This document shows positions 17,874 through 26,376 of a DNA stretch of 64,000 nt, in pieces (within the stretch, counting starts at the first letter, position 1; every line of letters begins with the position of its first letter). Made by a program: the position numbers and the translations under genes. Below the pieces are notes generated by a model. It did no database searches, was not told the origin of the DNA, and was given only the letters and a program-made list of their open reading frames with translations. The stretch comes from JAPOXR01 sp965219635 (GTDB taxonomy: Bacteria > Pseudomonadota > Alphaproteobacteria > Rhodobacterales > Rhodobacteraceae): assembly GCA_965219635.1 (NCBI GenBank), contig OZ244783.1, forward strand, positions 3,224,001-3,288,000, read 5' to 3'.

Positions 17874-18484
17874 TTTGTTTGTTTCGGGTTGGCAAAAGCA
17901 AGAGTCATGCTGGTTGTCATGATTGGCTTACGGGCATGCCAGAATGGCCTTCGCCTGGGCCGACCCCGCCGCGGATATGCCCGGGAATAGATGGCGGCCA
18001 AATCGATCTGTTCTCTTGAAAGCCGCGGAAACGCCTCGCAAATGGCTATTGGGGAGTCTCCATTGGTCAGCATTTCGGCAATGTCATAAACTGGAATTCG
18101 GGTTCCCTTGAAGCAGGGCGTACCCGACATTACCCTCTCGTCACACTGTACGGCATTGCGCGCTCGGCTGAGTTGAGTAAGCCCAATCCGGATCTCCTTC
18201 CTCATTGAACGGATGTCCACGGACAAGTTGCGCTGCCAAGCGGTCTTCGCTCTGGGATGCTTGAAAAGATAGCTCACCAGTCGCCGCCGTCCCTCAAGGG
18301 TAATCAGATCCGCCATTTCGTAGGCAAACCTGAGACCAACCAGTTCACCGTATCTGATGGTGCGGGGGCTCCCGGTGCCGTCCGCTGTGTAACCCAAAAG
18401 GCCTGCGTCAATGATACGATGGACCTGCTTGAGCGGGACTCCTGTTACGCAAGCCGCCTCGTTCACCGTCAATCTGAACGTCAT
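17870..18484 (-). CDS. HTH plus DUF433 domain protein
   Basis: A 204-residue protein. Residues 1-75 look like a helix-turn-helix of MerR type (LTVNEAACVTGVPLKQVHRI, then a winged part and an arginine-rich helix). Residues about 110-175 are a DUF433 domain, with CDERVMSGTPCFKGTRIPVY, DIAEMLTNGDSPIAICEAFP and SREQIDLAAIYSRAYP. DUF433 proteins are often antitoxins paired with small nuclease-like toxins. The C-terminal tail is rich in arginine and proline. The gene is inserted with its partner between aroE and coaE, which normally touch, so the module is probably acquired. Confidence 0.75.
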   Translation of the reverse strand: MTFRLTVNEAACVTGVPLKQVHRIIDAGLLGYTADGTGSPRTIRYGELVGLRFAYEMADLITLEGRRRLVSYLFKHPRAKTAWQRNLSVDIRSMRKEIRIGLTQLSRARNAVQCDERVMSGTPCFKGTRIPVYDIAEMLTNGDSPIAICEAFPRLSREQIDLAAIYSRAYPRRGRPRRRPFWHARKPIMTTSMTLAFANPKQTN

Positions 18485-18658
18485 GGTGGCTGACCTTAAT
18501 CATTCCTTCAAGTTGGAAGAAATATGGGGACTGCCTTGAATTGCCAAGATGCGGCCGTTGTCAACTGCGACCCGTCCATCGTACTCAACTTGCGTTCTTG
18601 ATTGTGGCCCACTGCAAGGACAAGTGGCGGATCCTCCAACAACTGGAAAATTCGAGCC

Positions 18659-19495
18659 TCAGCCTGCCAGAGCGAGGCTTCGGAGCGTCGGGTTGATCCT
18701 CGGGCGAATTCCATACCAGGTGTCAAAAGACGCTGCCGCTTGGTGCAAGAGCATTCCAAGACCGTCAACGACTTTGCAGCCCCTTTTCGCGGCCATTTTG
18801 AGCAGTTCGGTTTCCAGCGGTGAATAGACCAGATCCGTAACCACGGTTCCCGGACGCAGCGATCTGAACGGGAACTGAAGCGGCGGCATGCCCTTCATCC
18901 CCAATGACGTCGCGTTGACGACAATCGAAACCTCTTTCAACAGGTCCGGAATTTCCGAACGCCGTTCAACCGTGACCCGGTTGCCAAAGACGCGTCGCAA
19001 GGATTCCGCCCGGTCGCGCGAGCGATTGACAATATGTACGCCTGTCACGCCTTCTGTAACCAGCGCATAGATGGCGGCCCGCGCCGCTCCCCCGGCACCG
19101 AGAACGAGAGCTGGACCGGAATCCGCCTCCCATTCCGGCACCCGTTCCTTGAGGTTTCTAAGGAAACCATATCCGTCGGTATTGTCGGCGAACACCTTGC
19201 CGTCGGAGCCGAATGTCAGCGTATTGACTGCACCGATCAGCACCGCCTGGTCGGTGATGTGGTCATGGTGTCGCAGCGCATCTTCCTTGTGCGGGATCGT
19301 CACATTGACACCGCGGAAGCCCATTTTCGGCAGTGTCTCGATGACCTGCGAAAAGTCGTTCCTCTTCACATCCATTGGTATGTAATAACCGTTAACATCA
19401 TGGTGCTGGAGCCAGTAGCCATGAATGATCGGCGACTTCGAATGTTCGATCGGATGACCAATAACTCCGACCAGCGAAAGTTTGCTGTTGTCCAT
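18659..19495 (-). CDS. aroE: Shikimate dehydrogenase
   Basis: A 278-residue NADP-dependent enzyme of aromatic amino-acid synthesis. It shows the substrate-binding GHPIEHSKSPIIHGYWLQ at residues 12-29, the catalytic-region NVTIPHKEDAL, the nucleotide motif LVLGAGGAARAAIYAL and the C-terminal GLGMLLHQAAASF. The ATG at 19495 shares one base with the maf stop (TGATG), indicating coupled translation; the longer frame to 19624 lies inside maf. The family normally has 270-290 residues. Confidence 0.96.
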   Translation of the reverse strand: MDNSKLSLVGVIGHPIEHSKSPIIHGYWLQHHDVNGYYIPMDVKRNDFSQVIETLPKMGFRGVNVTIPHKEDALRHHDHITDQAVLIGAVNTLTFGSDGKVFADNTDGYGFLRNLKERVPEWEADSGPALVLGAGGAARAAIYALVTEGVTGVHIVNRSRDRAESLRRVFGNRVTVERRSEIPDLLKEVSIVVNATSLGMKGMPPLQFPFRSLRPGTVVTDLVYSPLETELLKMAAKRGCKVVDGLGMLLHQAAASFDTWYGIRPRINPTLRSLALAG

Positions 19496-20112
19496 CAGCG
19501 CTCCAGGAAACCCTGCTCCTCCAGAAAGGCAAGCAACGGCAGAAGAGGCAGGCCGCACACAGTGAAGAAATCCCCCTTGACCGAGGCGATGAGCCTGATT
19601 CCTTCCTCTTCTATCCTGTAGCAACCTACACTGCCGAGAACAGTGGCGGAATTCCTTTTCACATAGCCATCAAGAAATTCGTCCGAGCTTTGCTTCATTG
19701 CAATAGTTGCCGAGTCCACATGGCGCCATATTGAGCGGACCTCGCGGCATGCGACGACAGCTGAATGCAATTCGTGGGTCTTGCCGCCTAACGATGCCAG
19801 CAAGCTGCGGGCCTCAACAAGCGACCCCGCCTTTGACACTGCGCGGCCTTCAAACTCCAGCACCTGATCGCACCCCAGCACCAAGCTCCCCGGGTGTTTC
19901 TGGGAAATCCGCAACGCCTTCATTTCCGCTAGTGCGGTCGAGACTTCCTTTGGCCGCGCCCCTTCCTGCTCCATCGAGTTCTTCAGGGACTCCTCGTCGA
20001 CCCGGGCAGGCAAGGCCGTCACCGGCACACCTGCATTCTGAAGAAGACTCAACCTGATTGGTGACGCCGACGCCAGAATGACTGTCCCGGTATTGTGCAC
20101 AACCCTGTTCAA
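19495..20112 (-). CDS. maf: Maf-family nucleotide pyrophosphatase
   Basis: A 205-residue protein of the Maf/Ham1-like fold, which hydrolyses non-canonical or specific nucleoside triphosphates and was first linked to septum formation. It shows LASASPIRLSLLQNAGV near the N-terminus (the usual SxSPRR motif with R to I-R change), VLGCDQVLEFEGR and the C-terminal GDFFTVCGLPLLPLLAFL. It is the first gene of the leftward arm from the proposed origin. Confidence 0.93.
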   Translation of the reverse strand: MNRVVHNTGTVILASASPIRLSLLQNAGVPVTALPARVDEESLKNSMEQEGARPKEVSTALAEMKALRISQKHPGSLVLGCDQVLEFEGRAVSKAGSLVEARSLLASLGGKTHELHSAVVACREVRSIWRHVDSATIAMKQSSDEFLDGYVKRNSATVLGSVGCYRIEEEGIRLIASVKGDFFTVCGLPLLPLLAFLEEQGFLER

Positions 20113-20418
20113 AAGTCCGGCATTCCGGCGAAGTCAGCTTGGGGAAAACCTGCCTGGCCGCCAATCCACAGCTTTGGCTTCCTCCTGTCCCGCTGTTTTC
20201 CCGCTCCGTCCGCCAATAGAGGCAAATCCGGCATCAAGCGGTCGCGGCTGACGGCAGCGGAAACTTCTCCTTGAGATTCATTGACTTGGCAGTAGAACAT
20301 CACAATCGAAACTGGCTGCACGACACGGAACAAATCGGTTTTCCCAGTTATCCACAGCCCATAACAACTACAACAAGATCTTTATCTATATTTCTTTTGT
20401 AATACTGAAGGCCCCGGC
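20113..20418. other. Candidate chromosomal replication origin (oriC)
   Basis: A 306-base non-coding region between the divergent maf and hemJ genes. It contains one perfect DnaA box, an imperfect one near 20162-20170 (CAATCCACA), a TTGTGCACA sequence just inside the maf start (20092-20100) and, directly next to the perfect box, about 45 bases of AT-rich sequence (20358-20405) that could act as the unwinding element. In Caulobacter, Rickettsia and relatives the origin lies in this gene context, and here all genes on either side read away from it. The parABS set lies a few kb to the right. Confidence 0.65.
20348..20356 (+). promoter_or_regulatory. DnaA box (perfect consensus)
   Basis: TTATCCACA, identical to the strongest DnaA-binding sequence, directly beside the AT-rich stretch of the maf-hemJ gap. 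Confidence 0.75.
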
Positions 20419-20871
20419 ATGAGCATTGTTCCAGTCTTTCTCTATCCATGGCTGAAAGCCCTGCATGTGATTTCAGTCATCGCCTGGATGGCAGCCCTGC
20501 TCTATCTGCCAAGACTCTATTACTATCATCGAACCGAAGAGATGGCCGGACGCGATGTTGGCAAACTCTTCAGTGTGATGGAGTCACGGCTGTTGCGCAT
20601 CATTGCGACACCAGCGATGCTGGCCAGCTGGCTATTCGGGCTTCTGCTGGTGTCGGTCCCCGGCATCATTGATTGGGGACAGCTGTGGCCATGGCTGAAG
20701 GCAGCATGCATTGTGATAATGACCTGGTTCCACTTCTGGCTTGCCGGACGGCGGAAGGAGTTGAGTCAGGGTGCCTGCAGGGTTGATCCCAGGTCTTTCA
20801 AACTCATGAACGAAGTTCCTTCGGTCTTGATTATTGTCATTGTGATAATGGTTGTTGTCAGGCCAATTTGA
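20419..20871 (+). CDS. hemJ: Protoporphyrinogen oxidase HemJ
   Basis: A 150-residue membrane protein with about four helices. It carries the HemJ signature LKALHVISVIAWMAALLYLP with the conserved histidine, followed by RLYYYH. HemJ oxidises protoporphyrinogen IX to protoporphyrin IX, the step before ferrochelatase (hemH is at 62 kb). It is the first gene to the right of the candidate origin; hemE, which often occupies this place in relatives, is not in the window. Confidence 0.93.
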   Translation: MSIVPVFLYPWLKALHVISVIAWMAALLYLPRLYYYHRTEEMAGRDVGKLFSVMESRLLRIIATPAMLASWLFGLLLVSVPGIIDWGQLWPWLKAACIVIMTWFHFWLAGRRKELSQGACRVDPRSFKLMNEVPSVLIIVIVIMVVVRPI

Positions 20872-21061
20872 TGGTAGGACTACAGCGTTAAGGCGGTTCT
20901 GAAAGACAAGTGTCGCCTGACACCAGCCGAGAGTGGATTTCCGGTTGACGGCGATGCGGTTTTGATAACATGCCGCAAAGGTCCCGCCGTCCGGCCGGTA
21001 GAATCCCGAATCACCAGCTTCGCACGAACAAATTGATTGCGGATGCCAAACAGGTGCCTCC

Positions 21062-22333
21062 ATGACAAACAAACGAATTTCCCTTTCCGAGCTCAAGGCG
21101 AAGAGTCCGACTGAATTGCTCGGCATGGCTGAATCGCTGGAGATTCTCAATGCCAGCAGCATGCGCAAGGGTGAGATGATGTTCGCCATCCTCAAGGAAA
21201 GAGCGGAGCTGGGCTGGGAGATTTATGGCGACGGCGTTCTCAAGGTTGCGCAGGACCATTTCGGCTTCCTGCGGTCTACCGAGGCGAACTACCTTCCTGG
21301 TCCAGACGACATCTATGTCAGCAAGGACATGATCAGGCGCTACGGCCTGAAGACCGGAGCAACAGTGGGTGGCCTGATCAGGGCGCCACAGGAGCGGGAA
21401 AACTACTTTGGCCTGGTCGAGATCTCGGAGATCAATTTCACCGGTCCTGAAAGTGCACGGCAACGGGTGCATTTCGACAATTTGACACCGCTCTATCCGG
21501 ATGAGCGCCTCCGCATGGAAATCGAAGAGTCGGGAAGCAAGGATCTGTCAACCAGGGTCATTGACTTGGTGGCGCCGCTTGGCAAGGGGCAGAGGGCTTT
21601 GATCGTTGCACCGCCTCGCACGGGGAAGACGGTTCTGCTGCAGAATATTGCCCATGCAATCGAAGCCAATCATCCTGAGTGCTTTCTCATTGTCCTCCTG
21701 ATCGACGAACGCCCGGAGGAAGTCACCGACATGCAGCGCAGCGTAAAGGGCGAAGTCATTTCATCGACTTTTGACGAGCCGGCCGAGCGCCATGTGGCGG
21801 TTTCGGAAATGGTGATGGAAAAGGCGAAGCGGTTGGTCGAAAACAAGCGGGACGTGGTGATCCTGCTGGATTCGATCACCAGGCTCGGAAGAGCCTTCAA
21901 TGCCTATGTGCCCTCCTCTGGCAAGGTCCTGAGCGGCGGGGTCGACGCCAACGCCCTCCAGCGTCCCAAGAGGTTCTTTGGAGCGGCGCGTAACATCGAG
22001 GAAGGTGGTTCGCTGACCATCATCGCGACGGCGTTGATCGATACGGGCAGCCGCATGGATGAAGTGATCTTCGAGGAATTCAAGGGAACGGGCAATTCTG
22101 AGATAGTTCTGGACCGGAAGGTTGCCGACAAGCGGGTATTCCCGTCGATGGACATACTGAGATCAGGCACCCGCAAGGAAGAGCTTCTTGTTCCCAAGGG
22201 CGATCTGCAGAAGATGTTCGTGCTTCGCCGGGTTCTCAATCCCATGGGAACGACCGAAGCCATGGAGTTCCTGCTGCCAAAACTCAAATCGTCGAAGACG
22301 AATGCCGATTTCTTCCGGTCGATGAGCAACTGA
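21062..22333 (+). CDS. rho: Transcription termination factor Rho
   Basis: A 423-residue hexameric RNA helicase that ends transcription. The N-terminal RNA-binding domain includes GDGVLKVAQDHFGFLRS. The ATPase core has Walker A APPRTGKTVLLQ near residue 182, VLLIDERPEEVTDMQRSV (Walker-type acidic residues), the Q-loop region and the R-loop stretch VPSSGKVLSGGVDANALQRP. The length is normal. Hairpins after genes in this window mostly lack T-tracts, which fits a genome relying on Rho. Confidence 0.97.
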   Translation: MTNKRISLSELKAKSPTELLGMAESLEILNASSMRKGEMMFAILKERAELGWEIYGDGVLKVAQDHFGFLRSTEANYLPGPDDIYVSKDMIRRYGLKTGATVGGLIRAPQERENYFGLVEISEINFTGPESARQRVHFDNLTPLYPDERLRMEIEESGSKDLSTRVIDLVAPLGKGQRALIVAPPRTGKTVLLQNIAHAIEANHPECFLIVLLIDERPEEVTDMQRSVKGEVISSTFDEPAERHVAVSEMVMEKAKRLVENKRDVVILLDSITRLGRAFNAYVPSSGKVLSGGVDANALQRPKRFFGAARNIEEGGSLTIIATALIDTGSRMDEVIFEEFKGTGNSEIVLDRKVADKRVFPSMDILRSGTRKEELLVPKGDLQKMFVLRRVLNPMGTTEAMEFLLPKLKSSKTNADFFRSMSN

Positions 22334-22403
22334 CTGGCCAGATCAATGCCGGCATGAACGGCTTGGGTGGCGGGGTTGCCCGGAACCGAAGAGAATCCCG
22401 GTA

Positions 22404-23699
22404 ATGGACACGATATTCGCACTGTCAACTGTTCGGGGCCGAGCGGCACTGTCGGTTGTTAGGATATCGGGTTGCGAAGCCGGGCGGTCATTACAGCATT
22501 TTGGAGCATCCGCTCCTGATCCCAGGCAAGCCGGTGTCAGGACTCTGGTCTCTGGCGACGGACGCGTGCTCGATCAGGCCCTCGTACTGTTCTTTCCTGA
22601 AGGCGCCAGCTTTACCGGGGAAGAAACAGTCGAGTTGCATCTTCACGGAGGTGTAGCGACAGCCGACGCAATCTTGAGAGAACTGGCAGGAATTCCGGGG
22701 TACCGGCCTGCTGGCCCGGGCGAATTTTCTTTAAGAGCGCTGGATAACGGGCGAACGAGCCTGACAAGGATAGAAGGCCTGGCTGACCTTGCCAATGCGG
22801 AAACCGAGGCGCAGCGCCGGCAGGCCCGCCGGTTGCTTGATGGCGAATTGGAGGCGCAGGCGTCGGATTGGCGGCAAGCTCTTTTGCGCAGCCTGGCGCT
22901 TCTGGAAGCGGGAATGGAATTTTCTGACGAGGACTTGCCAGAAGACACAATACCCGAAGCGTTGGATTTGCTGACCGGACTGCGCACTGGATTGAAAGAG
23001 GAACTCAAGCGGTTTGGCGCCAGTGAACGCGTGCGGGACGGCTTCGAGGTCGCGTTGGTAGGCGCTCCGAATGTCGGCAAGTCTACCCTGCTCAACCGGC
23101 TGGTTGGCCGGCCGGCAGTTCTCACTTCCGAAATTGCCGGAACGACGCGGGATGTTATCGAGGTCAGAATGGACCTTGACGGACTGCCGGTGACCTTTCT
23201 TGATACCGCAGGGATCAGGGACACAGCAGATCCTGTAGAGTCCATGGGGGTCGAGCGGGCAGTTGAGCGGTCCGCGCGGGCGGATTTGCGCATCTTCCTG
23301 GTCGAAGACGGCAATCTCGACAACCCCGGCGCGCTGGCGAGGCAGCCAGACGATCTGGTGTTGCAGGCAAAGGCGGACTTGTTGCCGTCACCCGGGGAGG
23401 ATGCGGTTTCGGGCAAGACAGGGTACGGAGTCGCCCAAATGCTTGGCCGGACCGGGCGGCAACTGGCGCAATTGGCCGCCACAGCGGGTTTGGCCTCCAG
23501 GGAGCGCCATCGAGCGGCGATAGTGGCAGCGCTTGACAGCCTGACAGTTGCGTCATCAGAACTTCAGGGCCCAGGACGCTGCGAAATCGCTGCGGAAGAA
23601 ATCAGGCAGGCGACCCGCAGTCTTGAATCTCTGCTCGGAGAGGTGGATATGGAGGATGTTCTGGATAAACTCTTCTCCAGCCTTTGTATCGGCAAATGA
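22404..23699 (+). CDS. mnmE: tRNA uridine-5-carboxymethylaminomethyl GTPase MnmE
   Basis: A 431-residue GTPase that, with MnmG, modifies the wobble uridine of several tRNAs. It has the N-terminal folate-binding domain (MDTIFALSTVRGRAALSVVR), a helical domain with an inserted G domain (GAPNVGKSTLLNRLVG near residue 217, then TTRD and FLDTAGIRDT), and the invariant C-terminal cysteine motif CIGK. Its stop codon is one base before the mnmG ATG, so the two partner enzymes are encoded together. Confidence 0.96.
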   Translation: MDTIFALSTVRGRAALSVVRISGCEAGRSLQHFGASAPDPRQAGVRTLVSGDGRVLDQALVLFFPEGASFTGEETVELHLHGGVATADAILRELAGIPGYRPAGPGEFSLRALDNGRTSLTRIEGLADLANAETEAQRRQARRLLDGELEAQASDWRQALLRSLALLEAGMEFSDEDLPEDTIPEALDLLTGLRTGLKEELKRFGASERVRDGFEVALVGAPNVGKSTLLNRLVGRPAVLTSEIAGTTRDVIEVRMDLDGLPVTFLDTAGIRDTADPVESMGVERAVERSARADLRIFLVEDGNLDNPGALARQPDDLVLQAKADLLPSPGEDAVSGKTGYGVAQMLGRTGRQLAQLAATAGLASRERHRAAIVAALDSLTVASSELQGPGRCEIAAEEIRQATRSLESLLGEVDMEDVLDKLFSSLCIGK

Positions 23700-23700
23700 A

Positions 23701-25578
23701 ATGTTTCACGTGAAACAACGCGAATTCGATGTCATTGTTGTCGGTGGTGGCCATGCCGGAGCCGAGGCCGCGGCCGTGGCGGCGCGCGCCGGCGCAAGCG
23801 TGGCGATGGTGACGTTACGGCTTGATGGAATCGGCGTCATGTCCTGCAATCCGGCGATCGGAGGAGTGGGCAAGGGGCATCTGGTCAGGGAGATTGATGC
23901 TCTGGACGGGCTGATGGGCCGGGCAGCCGACGCAGCAGGCATCCAGTTCCGCCTCCTGAACCGCAGCAAGGGGCCGGCGGTGCAAGGTCCCCGTGCCCAG
24001 ATGGACCGCCGCCTTTACCGGCTTGCCATTCAACGGGAATTGAAGGCCGATCAACGGATTTCGCTGATTGAGGGAGAGGTTGCGGATTTCATTGTGGAGC
24101 GCGGCAGGGCCTGCGGAGTCTTGCTTGCTGATGGAACCGGGATCCGGTCGCGGGCGGTCGTTCTGACGACAGGAACATTCCTGCGCGGCGTCATCAGGCG
24201 CGGTGAAGAGGCAATTCCGGCCGGCAGGGTGGGCGATAAGGCCTCGGTCAGACTGGCTGAACGCATGGAGTCGCTGGGTTTGCCGCTGGGCAGGCTGAAA
24301 ACCGGAACCCCGCCCCGGCTGGATGGCCGGACGATCGATTGGGATGGTCTGGAAGCGCAACCCGGCGATGCATCTCCGGTAATGCTGTCATTCATGTCGG
24401 CGGCGCCCGCAGTCCGGCAGATATCCTGCGCAATTGCCCACACGAACCAGGCAACCCACGATATCATTCACGAAAATCTTGATCGCTCTGCCATCTATGG
24501 CGGGCATTTCGAGGGCATCGGGCCACGATACTGTCCTTCGATTGAGGACAAGATCGTCCGGTTTTCCGGCAAGGCATCGCATCAGATATTCCTGGAGCCG
24601 GAAGGGCTGACAGATGACACCGTTTATCCCAACGGCATATCGACTTCTCTGCCATCTGACATTCAGGAGCGCTTCCTGCATACCATTCACGGATTGGAGC
24701 GCGCCCGGATTCTTCAGCCAGGTTACGCCATCGAGTATGACTATATCGATCCCAAGGCGCTTCAGCGGTCTCTGGAATTGCCTAGCCTGCCGGGCCTGTT
24801 TCTGGCTGGTCAGATCAATGGCACCACCGGATATGAGGAGGCGGCCGCTCAGGGGCTGGTTGCTGGTCTGAATGCGGCACGTCAGGCCTTTGAATTGGAA
24901 CCCATCACATTCCCCCGTTCTGAATCCTATATCGGTGTGATGCTGGATGATCTGACAACCAGGGGAGTCCGCGAGCCTTACCGGATGTTCACCTCGCGCG
25001 CCGAGTACCGCCTCTGGCTCAGGGCCGACAATGCCGACCAACGGCTGACACAGATTGGTATCAATGCAGGAATTGTCTCCAGCGGAAGACGGGACCACTT
25101 CAATACGAAGATGAAAAAGGTTGAGGCTGCAAGGCAAGCAGTAGAGGAGCGCAGCCTGTTGCCGGCCGAGGCTGCAAGCCACGGAATCAGGATTGCCGCA
25201 GACGGAGTTCGCCGCACGGGTATGGACCTTCTGGCAATTCCAGGGATTTCGTTTGAGAGATTGACCGGAATCTGGCCTGAATTGGTTGAAATCGATACGG
25301 AGCCGGCTGCGCAGGTGGAGCGGGATGCGACCTACGGCAAGTATCTTGAACGCCAGCGCCGCAGCGCCGAGTCTCTCAAGCGCGATGAGAAGCGCAGAAT
25401 ACCGGATGGCCTGGACTATTCCTCGATTTCCGGACTTTCGGGTGAACTTTCGCTCAAGCTTTCGGCCGCCAGGCCGGAAACGCTGGGACAGGCGAGCCGG
25501 ATCGATGGCATGACTCCAGCTGCGCTGGCGCTGGTGCTGGCAAGAATTCGCCTGTCGGAACGCAAGAATGCGGCTTGA
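23701..25578 (+). CDS. mnmG: tRNA uridine-5-carboxymethylaminomethyl enzyme MnmG (GidA)
   Basis: A 625-residue FAD protein, partner of MnmE. It shows the FAD motif VVGGGHAGAEAA at residues 11-22, the GidA signatures GPRYCPSIEDKIVRF and QINGTTGYEEAAAQGLVAG, and a helical C-terminal domain. I choose the ATG at 23701 (MFHVKQ), one base after the mnmE stop. An earlier frame from 23548 would run through mnmE. The first six codons are a perfect parS site, so the protein start and the chromosome partition site share the same bases. Confidence 0.96.
   Translation: MFHVKQREFDVIVVGGGHAGAEAAAVAARAGASVAMVTLRLDGIGVMSCNPAIGGVGKGHLVREIDALDGLMGRAADAAGIQFRLLNRSKGPAVQGPRAQMDRRLYRLAIQRELKADQRISLIEGEVADFIVERGRACGVLLADGTGIRSRAVVLTTGTFLRGVIRRGEEAIPAGRVGDKASVRLAERMESLGLPLGRLKTGTPPRLDGRTIDWDGLEAQPGDASPVMLSFMSAAPAVRQISCAIAHTNQATHDIIHENLDRSAIYGGHFEGIGPRYCPSIEDKIVRFSGKASHQIFLEPEGLTDDTVYPNGISTSLPSDIQERFLHTIHGLERARILQPGYAIEYDYIDPKALQRSLELPSLPGLFLAGQINGTTGYEEAAAQGLVAGLNAARQAFELEPITFPRSESYIGVMLDDLTTRGVREPYRMFTSRAEYRLWLRADNADQRLTQIGINAGIVSSGRRDHFNTKMKKVEAARQAVEERSLLPAEAASHGIRIAADGVRRTGMDLLAIPGISFERLTGIWPELVEIDTEPAAQVERDATYGKYLERQRRSAESLKRDEKRRIPDGLDYSSISGLSGELSLKLSAARPETLGQASRIDGMTPAALALVLARIRLSERKNAA
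23702..23717. other. parS: parS site 1 (perfect)
   Basis: TGTTTCACGTGAAACA, the exact 16-base palindrome bound by ParB, embedded in the first codons of mnmG. Confidence 0.93.
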
Positions 25579-25601
25579 ATGACACCATCACTCTCGCAAA
25601 T

Positions 25602-25617
25602 TGTTTCACATGAAACA
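25602..25617. other. parS: parS site 2 (one mismatch)
   Basis: TGTTTCACATGAAACA, one base from the consensus palindrome, in the gap between mnmG and rsmG. Confidence 0.85.
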
Positions 25618-25746
25618 TCCTGCTAGCTCCGCGGTCATGCATTTGAGATGCTGTAAGGTGCCGGGGACAGGGAGCCGGGACCATGGTCTTTGCGGGATAC
25701 CGGAACCAAGCCAAGAATGCGCTCTGGAACGCCGGACGCAACCGGC

Positions 25747-26376
25747 ATGACGGACTGGGGACGCCAGTATTTCCGGGATTCGGAAAATGTTTCACGTGAA
25801 ACAATGGACAGGCTTCAGATTCTCGTCGATATGCTGGTCAAATGGAACCGATCTGCCGGACTTGTGGCTGATGCAACTCTGGAAGAGGTCTGGGAACGGC
25901 ATATCCTGGACTCGTACCAACTGCTCGACCATTTTCCTTTTGGTATCCGGAAAGTTGTCGATATTGGTACTGGTGGAGGATTTCCAGGATTGGTTCTGGC
26001 AATTGCCACCGCGAACCGGCACCCGCATGCGAAATTTGTTCTGGTCGACAGCAACGGCAGGAAATGCGAATTCCTGCGGGAAGTTTGCCGCCAGACCGGA
26101 ATTGACGCAGAAATCGTGCAATCCCGGGCAGAACAACTGGCGCCGCAGAAGGCGGATGTAATGACTGCACGCGCTCTTGCCAGGCTTGACAAGTTGCTGG
26201 AGTTGGCCCAGCGGCACACCAAACGTAACGGCATGTGCTTGTTTTTGAAGGGAAAAAACTGGAGTGACGAGATCACTGCCGCGACCAGCCGATGGAAGTT
26301 TCAATTCATGAGGCAGCAGAGCCGTTCGAACGAAGATGGGCAAGTTCTGCTAGTCAGGAAGGTACAAAGTGCCTGA
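25747..26376 (+). CDS. rsmG: 16S rRNA (guanine-527-N7)-methyltransferase RsmG (GidB)
   Basis: A methyltransferase of about 209 residues that modifies G527 of 16S rRNA with S-adenosylmethionine. It has the class I motif VVDIGTGGGFPGLVLAI, preceded by LLVKWN-like MLVKWNRSAGLV and ERHILDSYQLL. The start is uncertain: I take the ATG at 25747 (MTDWGRQY), though a TTG at 25690 is also open. The third parS site falls inside the N-terminal codons (encoding NVSRET). The stop overlaps the parA start by eight bases. Confidence 0.92.
   Translation: MTDWGRQYFRDSENVSRETMDRLQILVDMLVKWNRSAGLVADATLEEVWERHILDSYQLLDHFPFGIRKVVDIGTGGGFPGLVLAIATANRHPHAKFVLVDSNGRKCEFLREVCRQTGIDAEIVQSRAEQLAPQKADVMTARALARLDKLLELAQRHTKRNGMCLFLKGKNWSDEITAATSRWKFQFMRQQSRSNEDGQVLLVRKVQSA
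25788..25803. other. parS: parS site 3 (perfect)
   Basis: TGTTTCACGTGAAACA within the 5' part of rsmG, 565 bases upstream of parA, whose partner ParB binds it. Confidence 0.93.
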
